Shown one piece after another: positions 10,300 to 19,184 of a stretch of 64,000 bases of DNA. This stretch comes from Candidatus Binataceae bacterium (GTDB lineage: Bacteria; Desulfobacterota; Binatia; Binatales; Binataceae), in NCBI GenBank assembly GCA_035508495.1, contig DATJMX010000035.1:34330-98329 (forward strand), in the 5' to 3' direction. Each line of letters begins with the position of its first letter. The stretch's first letter is position 1. The translations under genes and the position numbers were made by a program. The notes under the pieces are model-generated. The model ran no database searches. It saw only the letters and a program-made list of their open reading frames with translations, and was not told where the DNA came from.

Positions 10300-10594
10300 G
10301 AGATTCGCTCCCTTCGCTATGAACTCTGGCCAGGTAGCGCCATGTGACCGGCGGAATCGCGACGTATACCACCGCGCTCGCCGCGACCAGCACTTTCCAT
10401 CCGGGATGCAGCGGCGTGACGACAACGATTGCGAGTGCGACTGCACACATCACCGCCCCGGTCACACCGCTCGCGGCATTCAACGACGAACTCTCCCTAA
10501 GACGCGCAACGCAATAGAGCAAGCCGTAAAGGCCCGCCGCGATCACGAGCGCGCCGAGCATCAGTGCGGTCTCGACCATCGCTGACGGATTCAT
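10235..10594 (-). CDS. Small three-helix membrane protein coupled to norB
   Basis: A 119-residue protein with three likely membrane spans (about residues 8-30, 40-60 and 65-87) and a polar, Ser/His-rich C-terminal tail. Its ATG overlaps the norB stop codon in an ATGA arrangement, a strong sign of coupled translation. It overlaps the next small membrane gene by 65 bases. No family recognised. It is not one of the familiar nor accessory genes (norD, norE, norQ). Confidence 0.6.
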   Translation of the reverse strand: MNPSAMVETALMLGALVIAAGLYGLLYCVARLRESSSLNAASGVTGAVMCAVALAIVVVTPLHPGWKVLVAASAVVYVAIPPVTWRYLARVHSEGSESHDSESAQHADRIGPRLHRSAG

Positions 10595-11994
10595 GAGCCG
10601 GCCGCCGCCATCGTTTGGCGCGATTCGACGCGCTCGCGCTTTGGGACCGCGATCAGATCGTAGGCGAGAATCGCGAAGCCCGCGGCGAAGACGAGGCCGA
10701 ATGCGAGCCGCGCCCACATGCTCTCGTTAAACCACGGCCGGCCCTCCATCGAGAGGAACGCGTTCCACGTCGAGCCGCCGATCGCACGCTCGTAAAACGC
10801 CTGATCGATTCCCGCGACGAGAAGCGCACCAGCCATCCCGAGCATCCCCGTGTTGAGCAGCGCGAACGACCATTTCCACACACGGCCGTCGAGCGCGACG
10901 GATCCGCGACTCTCGCCAATCGCGAGATACAGCACCGAAATAACGCCGCATCCGTACGCGCCCCAGAAGGCGAAGTGCCCATGCGAGGCGGTCCACTGCG
11001 TGCCGTGCGAATACAGGTTGATTTGGGGCAGCGTCATCATGAAGCCCCATACGCCGGCACCGAGAAAATTGCCGAAGGCCTCGGCCAGCGTCCAATAGAA
11101 CGCGGGCCGATTCGCGGCCTCCAGATGCCGCTCGCCGGCGTCATACACGGCGTGCACGACCATCCCAAGGAGCGGCAGCGGTTCGAGCGCCGAGAAGAAT
11201 CCGCCGATCGCGAACCAGTAGCGGGGCGTGCCGATCCAGAAATAATGGTGTCCGAGGCCGAGGATTCCGGTGCCGAGCACCAGCGCGACTTCGACGTAGA
11301 GCCAGCTCTCGACCACGCGCCGCGCCGCGCCCACCAGATGGATCAGCGTCCAGGCCATGATGCATCCGATCAGAACCTCCCACGTCGCTTCGACCCACAG
11401 GTGCACCAGCCACCACCACCAGAACAGGTCGACCGACATGTTGCTCATTTCCGGGAATGCATCGAGATAGAGCACGACGAGCGGCACGAGGTCGGCGATC
11501 AGCACGCTGATGATTCCCGTCGAGCGGCGCGCCGCGACCGTCGTCGCAATCACGTTGTAGGCAAACACTACTGCCACAATGGCGATACCAATTGCGGCCC
11601 AGCGCGGCGCTTCGACGTACTTGCGGCCCTGGTTGATGAACCACATGCTCAGCTCATTGGCCCCGCCATATTGAACCGTGATGAATACGGCGACGACGAC
11701 CGCGACCGCGGCGCAAAACTCCCAGAAGAGGATTTCGGCAAGTCCAATACCCTCGACCTCGCGCTCGAGTTCCTGCGGCAGAAACCAGTAGATCGCGCCG
11801 ATGAAGCCCATCAGCATCCAGATGACGAGTCCGTCGATATGCACGATCTTGGCGGTGCTGAAGTTAAAGACGTTGAGCAGGAATCCCGGTAATACGTAGT
11901 AGATGGCCGAGAGCAGGCCAAAGGCGATCATCGCGCCGAACATCACCATCGATGCCGTCAGATATTTAAGGCCCAGCCGCTGCGCTCGATACAT
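10591..11994 (-). CDS. norB: Nitric oxide reductase large subunit (cNOR, cbb3-oxidase superfamily)
   Basis: A 467-residue, about 12-helix membrane protein that reduces NO to N2O. All metal ligands of characterised NorB are in register: H52 and H338 for low-spin heme, H340 for heme b3, and H198, H249, H250 with E202 for the non-heme iron (HLWVEATWE, GLGHHYFWIG, ASHGHFAFWG). E271 in the SALEPLPL stretch matches another conserved acidic residue. The start at 11994 has a perfect AGGAGG; upstream in-frame codons are Arg-rich read-through. norC lies directly upstream, 10 bases away. Confidence 0.94.
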   Translation of the reverse strand: MYRAQRLGLKYLTASMVMFGAMIAFGLLSAIYYVLPGFLLNVFNFSTAKIVHIDGLVIWMLMGFIGAIYWFLPQELEREVEGIGLAEILFWEFCAAVAVVVAVFITVQYGGANELSMWFINQGRKYVEAPRWAAIGIAIVAVVFAYNVIATTVAARRSTGIISVLIADLVPLVVLYLDAFPEMSNMSVDLFWWWWLVHLWVEATWEVLIGCIMAWTLIHLVGAARRVVESWLYVEVALVLGTGILGLGHHYFWIGTPRYWFAIGGFFSALEPLPLLGMVVHAVYDAGERHLEAANRPAFYWTLAEAFGNFLGAGVWGFMMTLPQINLYSHGTQWTASHGHFAFWGAYGCGVISVLYLAIGESRGSVALDGRVWKWSFALLNTGMLGMAGALLVAGIDQAFYERAIGGSTWNAFLSMEGRPWFNESMWARLAFGLVFAAGFAILAYDLIAVPKRERVESRQTMAAAGS

Positions 11995-12004
11995 CGCCCG
12001 CCTC

Positions 12005-12577
12005 CTATTGCGCCGCCGCCGCGCCGAAGCGGTCCGGGAATCCGTTGCTGTCAACCGAAGACATCCACTTGAGATAAGCGACGACCGTCTCCGCCTCGTC
12101 ACGCTGGATATGCAGATCGGGCATCGGTCGGGAGCCGAGGCGGAGCGGCTTCATGAGGAATCGCGCCAGATGCTCGGCGCGCTTGGGCCCCGGATATCGC
12201 GCCCAGATCGGATCCATCCACGCCCGAGTCAAATCAGGAGCGTAATACGCGCCGTTGCCGAAGAAGGTGTGGCAATCGATGCAGGCGCGGCTCTGAATCA
12301 CCAGCTTGCCCTTGGCGATCGCGGCCGCGGCCTCGTCGGCACTGTAGTTGTGATCGAAGATCAGCTCTTCGGCGCCGATCTTTGGAGCATACTCGCCGCG
12401 GGCCGGATCGTATTCGTAGGTGACAGCGCGATTGATTACTTCGTAGGCGGGAACGTGCCGCCCGCCGGGCGTGATTTGCCTCAGGGTGTCGATCGTGAGG
12501 GCCGCGAGCACGGCGCTCATGAAGATCGTCGTCGCAATCGCTCCCGCCCGCCAGAAACGCGGATCCTGCGTGTACAT
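12005..12577 (-). CDS. norC: Nitric oxide reductase cytochrome c subunit
   Basis: A 190-residue membrane-anchored c-type cytochrome that passes electrons to NorB. An N-terminal membrane anchor (about residues 11-30) is followed by a periplasmic domain with the heme attachment motif ACIDCH (C99, C102, H103) and the axial methionine in SRPMPDL (M152). FFGNGAYYAPDLTRAW after the heme is typical of NorC. It leads the norC-norB-two-small-membrane-protein unit. I looked for an FNR/DNR site upstream and found no convincing TTGAT-N4-ATCAA. Confidence 0.92.
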   Translation of the reverse strand: MYTQDPRFWRAGAIATTIFMSAVLAALTIDTLRQITPGGRHVPAYEVINRAVTYEYDPARGEYAPKIGAEELIFDHNYSADEAAAAIAKGKLVIQSRACIDCHTFFGNGAYYAPDLTRAWMDPIWARYPGPKRAEHLARFLMKPLRLGSRPMPDLHIQRDEAETVVAYLKWMSSVDSNGFPDRFGAAAAQ

Positions 12578-12735
12578 CCTGCCCCCCTCCCAGTCGAATC
12601 TACTCGACCGAAAGAGAGCGCCGCCATACGGCGAGGCTCAACGCGCGGCTAGGTCGCGTATTTTGTTCAGTTTGATGGTCGTTGGCTGTCGCTGCTAACG
12701 ATTGGTCAAATCCCGGATTCATTTAACGTGATCCT

Positions 12736-12870
12736 GAGCGAAGGCTGCCTCCCTTGTGTCATTTCGAGCGGAGTTTGCGGAGTCGAGAAATCTGTGGTGG
12801 CAGCGAAGGGGCCTCCGAGAGTCCCTTCGACTTCGCTCGGCACGCTTTTCGACGGTGGCAGCTTTCGCTC
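12736..12870. repeat. MITE-like element with 14-bp terminal inverted repeats
   Basis: GAGCGAAGGCTGCC (12736-12749) and GGCAGCTTTCGCTC (12857-12870) are inverted copies with one mismatch, bounding a 135-bp non-coding segment. The inside contains CATTTCGAGCGGAGTTTGCG and GAGTCCCTTCGACTTCGCTC, phrases I associate with dispersed intergenic repeats of environmental bacterial genomes. It sits in the 412-base stretch 12578-12989 between norC and a crotonase, both divergently transcribed. The rest of that stretch shows no gene. No target-site duplication is evident. Confidence 0.5.
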
Positions 12871-12989
12871 TAGGTGATGGTCAGGAATGCGTGCCACATC
12901 ATGCTCGGCGCAATCGCGTTGCCGCGCAGTGAAATGATGCCCTGTCGCGGGGCGGTCGGCTGCTGTTATATGGCTGCTGGTGACTGGCG

Positions 12990-13856
12990 ATGCCTAAGAC
13001 GCTTCGGACCGAAACACATAGCGGCGTGCGCTCGATCGTTCTGACGCGCGCTTCTGAGTACAACACGATTACGCCCGAGTTGCGCGACGAGCTTGCCACT
13101 GCGATCGACGACGCTGACGCCGAGCCCGAGGTGCGCGTGATCCTGCTGCGGGCCGAGGGGCCGGCGTTCTGCGGCGGCTACGCGCTCGGCTTTGCGACGC
13201 AGGCGCAGGCGGCGGAGCAGAAGCGCACTCGGGCGTGGGATTCCGCGTCTGACTTGCGGATGATCTCGCGCTACGTGAATGTTTACATGAAGCTCTGGTA
13301 TGCGAGTAAGCCGACGATCGCGGCGGTCCACGGATGGTGTATCGGCGGCGGCACCGACATGGTGTTGTGCGCCGACATGATTATCGCGGCCGAGGGTGCG
13401 TCGTTCGGCTATCCGCCTTCGCGCGTATGGGGCACGCCGACAACCTCGATGTGGGTCTATCGCATGGGGCTTGAGCGCGCGAAGCGCTACCTGCTGACAG
13501 GCGATGAAATTCCCGCGCCGGAGGCGGCGCGAATCGGACTCATTCTCGAAACCGTTCCCGACAATCGGCTCCAGCAGCATGCGATTTCGTTCGCCGAGCG
13601 GATGGCGCGGGTGCCGCTGAATCAACTCCAGATGCTGAAGCTGCTGTGCAACCATACTGCGGAGAACATGGGGCTCAGCACGTCGCGCCTGGTCGGCTCG
13701 CTCTTTGACGGAATCGCGCGGCATACCCAGGAGGGCCTCGATTTCGTCACGCGGGCCGGCGATATCGGCTTCCGGCAGGCCGTGCGCGAGCGCGACGATC
13801 CTTTCGGCGACTACGGCTCAGGGCCCAAATCGAAAAGCCGCAGAAACAAGAAGTGA
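12990..13856 (+). CDS. Crotonase-family protein lacking both hydratase glutamates
   Basis: A 288-residue member of the enoyl-CoA hydratase/isomerase superfamily. The fold signatures are present (VILLRAEGPAFCGGYALG for the first oxyanion-hole strand; KPTIAAVHGWCIGGGTDMVL for the second). The two catalytic glutamates of hydratases are absent: FGYPPSRVWG has Pro where PE is usual, and ERAKRYLLTG has Arg where AxE is usual. It may therefore catalyse another crotonase reaction (hydrolase, decarboxylase, isomerase). The Lys/Arg-rich C-terminus SKSRRNKK is unusual. It is followed 21 bases later by a dienelactone hydrolase-like gene, probably in the same transcript. Confidence 0.85.
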   Translation: MPKTLRTETHSGVRSIVLTRASEYNTITPELRDELATAIDDADAEPEVRVILLRAEGPAFCGGYALGFATQAQAAEQKRTRAWDSASDLRMISRYVNVYMKLWYASKPTIAAVHGWCIGGGTDMVLCADMIIAAEGASFGYPPSRVWGTPTTSMWVYRMGLERAKRYLLTGDEIPAPEAARIGLILETVPDNRLQQHAISFAERMARVPLNQLQMLKLLCNHTAENMGLSTSRLVGSLFDGIARHTQEGLDFVTRAGDIGFRQAVRERDDPFGDYGSGPKSKSRRNKK

Positions 13857-13877
13857 CCTGATCGCGAGAGCATCGCC

Positions 13878-14597
13878 ATGAATACCCAGGACGTCAGCTT
13901 TCCCACTCACGACGGTCTCATGATGCGTGCCGCATATGCGGCGCCGGCCGACGGCGCCAAGCATCCCGGCGTGATCGTGATTCACGAGATCTTCGGGCTC
14001 AACTACGATATCCGGCGCATCACGGGACGGATCGCCGATCTCGGCTACGCCGCGCTCGCACCGGATCTTTATGATCGGCGCGGCAACAAATTGATGTGCG
14101 TGGCGCGCACGATGATGACGCTCAATCGCGGCGAGGGCGACGCGTTCAAGGATCTCGAATCGGCGCGGATCTTCCTGCAGCAGCAATCAGCGGTCGATCC
14201 GTCGCGAATCGGCGTTATCGGATTCTGCCTCGGCGGCGGCTTCGCACTGATGTACGCGATTCGCGCACCGCTCAAGGTCGCCGCGACGTTCTACGGCGAC
14301 GTGCCGAAGACGCCTGAGCAGTTGAGCGGCATCTGTCCTGTGATTGGCAGTTACGGCCGCAATGACAAGATGTTTGCATCGCAGGGCGAGCGCCTCGAAA
14401 AGCTACTCACCGAGAAGAACGTGCCGCACGACGTGAAGATCTACGAAGGCGCCGGCCACAGCTTCATGAGCCAGAACTCAGGCGTGCTTTCGACGATCGG
14501 CCGCATCGGCCCGATGAAGGCCGAGTACAACCACGACGCCGCCGAGGACAGCTGGCGGCGCATCGAGTCGTTCTTCGCGCAGTACCTCGGACGCTAG
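13878..14597 (+). CDS. Dienelactone hydrolase family protein
   Basis: A 239-residue alpha/beta hydrolase. The nucleophile is the Cys in GFCLGGGFA (about residue 116), as in carboxymethylenebutenolidase. HPGVIVIHEIFGLNYDIRR is the usual N-terminal signature, and the catalytic His is in EGAGHSFM. There is no signal peptide, so it is cytoplasmic. It follows the crotonase gene, which suggests a shared degradation pathway for an aromatic or lactone compound, but the substrate is not known. Its stop lies one base from the end of the converging bfr gene. Confidence 0.88.
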   Translation: MNTQDVSFPTHDGLMMRAAYAAPADGAKHPGVIVIHEIFGLNYDIRRITGRIADLGYAALAPDLYDRRGNKLMCVARTMMTLNRGEGDAFKDLESARIFLQQQSAVDPSRIGVIGFCLGGGFALMYAIRAPLKVAATFYGDVPKTPEQLSGICPVIGSYGRNDKMFASQGERLEKLLTEKNVPHDVKIYEGAGHSFMSQNSGVLSTIGRIGPMKAEYNHDAAEDSWRRIESFFAQYLGR

Positions 14598-14598
14598 G

Positions 14599-15075
14599 TC
14601 AGCTCGCGCTGCTGGATTGGAGCTGGATGTAGTTTTCGATTCCGATTTGCTTGATCAGGTCGAACTGGACCTCGATGAAATCGATGCTCTTTTCTTCTTC
14701 GTGCATGATTCCTTCGAGCAGGTCGCGGGTGACGAAGTCCTTGACCGATTCGCAGTGCGCGATTGCGGCGCGAAGATCACCCAGCGCCTTCAGCTCGAGC
14801 TTCAGATCGCATTCGAGCACTTCTTTGACGTTCTCGCCGATCAGCAGGCGGTCGAGATCCTGGAGATTGGGCAGACCCTCGAGAAACAGGATGCGCTCGA
14901 TGATGTGATCGGAGTGTTTCATCTCGACGATCGATTCATCGCGTTCGTACTTGCCGAGCTTCGTGACACCCCAATGGTCGAGCTGCTTCGCGTGCAAAAA
15001 ATATTGATTGATCGCGGTCAGCTCGTTGCGGAGCACGGTGTTGAGGAACTGGATTACCTGAGGATCACCCTTCAC
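14599..15075 (-). CDS. bfr: Bacterioferritin with altered ferroxidase ligand
   Basis: A 158-residue bacterioferritin, the iron-storage 24-mer. It starts MKGDPQVIQFLN and keeps the heme methionine M52. Ferroxidase ligands E18, E51, H54, E94 and E127 align with E. coli Bfr, but position 130, normally His, is Ser (EEEKSIDF instead of EEGHIDW). This should weaken one iron site, so this subunit may work in a mixed shell or store iron slowly. The coding bases around it (AGC) are clear in the sequence. bfd lies just upstream in the same direction. Confidence 0.92.
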   Translation of the reverse strand: MKGDPQVIQFLNTVLRNELTAINQYFLHAKQLDHWGVTKLGKYERDESIVEMKHSDHIIERILFLEGLPNLQDLDRLLIGENVKEVLECDLKLELKALGDLRAAIAHCESVKDFVTRDLLEGIMHEEEKSIDFIEVQFDLIKQIGIENYIQLQSSSAS

Positions 15076-15144
15076 GGTATTCTCCGGGCCGACAGTCTCG
15101 ACCAGATCAGTTTATGTACAATGGGAGTGCGGGCGAAAGAGCGC

Positions 15145-15345
15145 TTAGCGCTCAATGTTGGCTAACGATTCCTGGCGAATCTCAGCGGAGCCGGAATCAA
15201 GCATTTGACGCACTGCGGGCACGCATTTGCCACACTTCGGCTTGACGCCAAGGGCGCGATAAAAGGCCGCCACCGAGCACGACGAAGAATCGGTATGGGC
15301 GCGCGCCTGACGGTCGGTGATCGCGTTGCAGATGCATACGTACAT
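15145..15345 (-). CDS. bfd: Bacterioferritin-associated ferredoxin-like [2Fe-2S] protein
   Basis: A 66-residue protein with the BFD-like cysteine pattern C4, C6, C38 and C41 (MYVCICNAIT and KCGKC). In other bacteria Bfd docks on bacterioferritin and reduces its core to release iron. The ATG at 15345 is preferred since the family starts MYVC. A TTG at 15375 would add ten residues encoded by the Fur-box-like sequence. No good ribosome site precedes the ATG, so translation could be leaderless. bfr follows about 70 bases downstream. Confidence 0.85.
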   Translation of the reverse strand: MYVCICNAITDRQARAHTDSSSCSVAAFYRALGVKPKCGKCVPAVRQMLDSGSAEIRQESLANIER

Positions 15346-15347
15346 GT

Positions 15348-15366
15348 TGAGAATGATTATCAATCC
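15348..15366. promoter_or_regulatory. Fur-box-like operator upstream of bfd
   Basis: GAGAATGATTATCAATCC (15349-15366) matches the 19-bp Fur consensus GATAATGATAATCATTATC at about 15 positions. It ends three bases before the bfd start codon. Fur repression of bfd under iron sufficiency is established in enterobacteria and pseudomonads; here it is inferred from the site. Confidence 0.6.
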
Positions 15367-15442
15367 CGGAATCAATCCGCAAGCGCATCCCCTGTTCTTT
15401 CGAAAAGCGCAGGAACCTTAAGGATTTTTCGAGAGGTCCCCG

Positions 15443-15661
15443 CTACTGATTGTCGCGGTTGAAGTCGGGTCTCAATTGATAAATCACATCGATTCCGGGG
15501 ATGCCGCGCGGCGTTTCATCGTCGAAAAGCACCGACACCACGCCGTAAAAACACACGATGATCCAGAACGAGCCCGTACCGATCGGCGGGATCGCCGCGG
15601 TCGCGTACGCGGCGACCAGTTGGCGCATCATATGCCCGATCAGTACGAGCTCGTCTGGCAT
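15443..15661 (-). CDS. Small hypothetical protein with one hydrophobic segment
   Basis: A 72-residue frame beginning MPDELVLIGHMMRQLV with a hydrophobic segment GTGSFWIIVCFYGVVSVLF. It begins four bases after the stop codon of the enoyl-CoA hydratase gene, which favours a real operon member. GGCGAG upstream could serve as a weak ribosome site. No family recognised; it may be a small membrane protein. Confidence 0.4.
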   Translation of the reverse strand: MPDELVLIGHMMRQLVAAYATAAIPPIGTGSFWIIVCFYGVVSVLFDDETPRGIPGIDVIYQLRPDFNRDNQ

Positions 15662-15665
15662 TACA

Positions 15666-16451
15666 TCACTCGCCGGTCCAGTTGGGCTTGCGCTTCTCTG
15701 AGAATGCCAGCGGCCCTTCGACCGCGTCCTTCGAGCGGAAAAGCTTCTGCATCAGATCGTACGACTTTCCCATCGCTTCCGCGACTGGAATTCCGAGACC
15801 GTCCATTGCGGACTGCTTGCTCGCCTGGATGCTGATGGGCGAGCATTCCATGATCTCGGCGGCCCACTTCTCTGCCGTCGCGATCAGATCCTTGGCCGGC
15901 ACGACTTCGTTGGCAATACCCCACTTATGAGCTTCCTGGGCGGTGATGTGCTTGCCGGTCATCATCATGCCCATCGCGATCTTGAGCGGGATATGACGCG
16001 GCAGACGATGCACTCCGCCTGCGGCTGCGGCGAGTCCAACGCGCGGCTCCGGCAGTCCGAAGCGCGCGTGATCCGCCGCGATGATGATATCGCAAGCGAG
16101 CGCGATCTCGAATCCGCCGCCGAGTGCGAAGCCGTTAACCGCCGCGATGATCGGCTTGTAAATATCGAAGCGCGCCGTGATCCCGGCAAAGCCGCCTTTG
16201 GAGCGCATCATGGTGTCGAGCCGGCCGCGATTCTCGGCCGTCCAGCGCAGATCGTTGCCGGCGGAGAAGGCCTTTTCGCCCGCGCCCGTGACGATCGCGA
16301 CCCACATCGCTTTGTCGGCGACGAAATCGTCCCACACATTGTCCATCTCGACGTGGCATGGCGGATGGAGCGCGTTCATCCGCTCGGGGCGGTTGAAGGT
16401 GATGTAGGCGATGTGGCCGCGTTTCTCGTACTTGATAAATTCCAGGTTCAT
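15666..16451 (-). CDS. Enoyl-CoA hydratase/isomerase family protein
   Basis: A 261-residue crotonase. Oxyanion-hole regions are GEKAFSAGNDLRW and KPIIAAVNGFALGGGFEIAL. The first catalytic Glu is present (FGLPEPRVGL), while the second position is Gly (KIAMGMMMTG), so it may be an isomerase or another single-Glu crotonase instead of a true hydratase. The start at 16451 follows from the family N-terminus (MNLEFIKYEKRGHIAYIT); the frame continues upstream only as Arg-rich read-through. It follows the 77-residue protein gene by 23 bases. Confidence 0.88.
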   Translation of the reverse strand: MNLEFIKYEKRGHIAYITFNRPERMNALHPPCHVEMDNVWDDFVADKAMWVAIVTGAGEKAFSAGNDLRWTAENRGRLDTMMRSKGGFAGITARFDIYKPIIAAVNGFALGGGFEIALACDIIIAADHARFGLPEPRVGLAAAAGGVHRLPRHIPLKIAMGMMMTGKHITAQEAHKWGIANEVVPAKDLIATAEKWAAEIMECSPISIQASKQSAMDGLGIPVAEAMGKSYDLMQKLFRSKDAVEGPLAFSEKRKPNWTGE

Positions 16452-16474
16452 CGAAATTCTCCTCAGCCTGCCGG

Positions 16475-16708
16475 CTAGTTTTCGTCGAGCAACTCGAAGA
16501 ATGCGTCGATACTCTGCATGAGCTGACGCCGAATCTGGGCGCGGGTGCCTTCGATCAGATGCATCGTGACGCCGGCGCCTTCGCCGCCCGCGAGCGTGAC
16601 GCGCGCCTGCTCGACGCTGGCGATCGCGCCCGCGTCGAACATCCGCATCCCGTAAACCAGGGCGCCGCGCTCGGAAGCGCCTTTCACGAGTGTCAGTCGG
16701 CGCGCCAT
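16475..16708 (-). CDS. Small conserved-looking hypothetical protein
   Basis: A 77-residue protein beginning MARRLTLVKGASERGALVYG, with a strong ribosome site (GGAGG) seven bases before the ATG. It has a helical C-terminus (RAQIRRQLMQSIDAFFELLD). No membrane span, no metal motif. It is the first gene of a unit with the downstream enoyl-CoA hydratase. I do not recognise a family. Confidence 0.6.
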   Translation of the reverse strand: MARRLTLVKGASERGALVYGMRMFDAGAIASVEQARVTLAGGEGAGVTMHLIEGTRAQIRRQLMQSIDAFFELLDEN

Positions 16709-16834
16709 TGAGGCCTCCTTCGGGCGTCGATGATCGCCTCGTGTATAGCACATGCAGCGCAGATGTGGCCTACGCACACGGAGAAATTCGCCTGTGCGTT
16801 GACTTTGATTGTCGGGCTCACGAGAATCCCCTCG

Positions 16835-17278
16835 GTGCGGACGATTTCCAGATTTTCGTTGGTCGCCGGCGCGGTGGCATTGCTGGGTTTCGCCGGATGT
16901 GGGGTTGCCTACCAGGCCGGAACACGGATCAAGGCCTCGCACATGGCGGATTCGATCCAGGTGGGCGAAAGTTCATCGGAAATTCATGCGCGCTTCGGCG
17001 AGCCGACGATCCGAGACTACCAGCGCGACGGCGACGAGGTCTGGAGCTATCCCTATAAGCCCAACAGCAATGATATCGTCGCGGGGCTGCTCTACACTTC
17101 GACCAAGGAAGGCGACAAGGGAACTTTCCTGGATTTGAAGTTTGTTGGTGGCAAGCTCGTCTCATGGCAGGAGGTTGAGCACACGACGCCAGCCAAGCAA
17201 CGGACCGGATTTGGCGTGGGGATCGGTGGCGGAGGAATCATGGGCGGGCCCGGGAGCAGCGGAACTTCCCACTACTAG
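16835..17278 (+). CDS. BamE/SmpA-OmlA-like outer-membrane lipoprotein
   Basis: A probable lipoprotein with the lipobox LGFAGC after a hydrophobic stretch (VAGAVALLGFAGC). The mature part has the BamE/OmlA pattern: a Gly-Glu-Ser turn followed by EIHARFGEPTIRD and DEVWSYPYKPNS, with a Gly-rich tail. The GTG at 16835 gives a normal-length signal peptide; an ATG at 16730 would add 35 residues and is less likely. It is transcribed away from the 77-residue protein gene and precedes the T2SS operon by 160 bases. Confidence 0.65.
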   Translation: MRTISRFSLVAGAVALLGFAGCGVAYQAGTRIKASHMADSIQVGESSSEIHARFGEPTIRDYQRDGDEVWSYPYKPNSNDIVAGLLYTSTKEGDKGTFLDLKFVGGKLVSWQEVEHTTPAKQRTGFGVGIGGGGIMGGPGSSGTSHY

Positions 17279-17438
17279 GTAGTTTTGCCGATTGCAGGCT
17301 CGATCAGGGTTATCTTGCAAGCCACCAGATGCATCGTGTCTAATTATGCACGATGGAGCGAGTTAGCGGTTTACCCTCAGGTTTCGCGTTCGGTTGCATG
17401 ATGACAGAAAGTCTATTGATCCGTATTTTCATCGGGTA

Positions 17439-19157
<1,719 letters not shown>

Positions 19158-19184
19158 GCGCGCGCTGCGGAGAACTGATCCAGC

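Noticed and set aside
12578..12735. Possible FNR/DNR box upstream of norC
   Set aside because: Only half-sites such as TTGAT were found; no palindrome with proper spacing.
15139..15153. Palindrome GAGCGCTTAGCGCTC as terminator of bfd
   Set aside because: It contains the bfd stop codon, and there is no U-tract.
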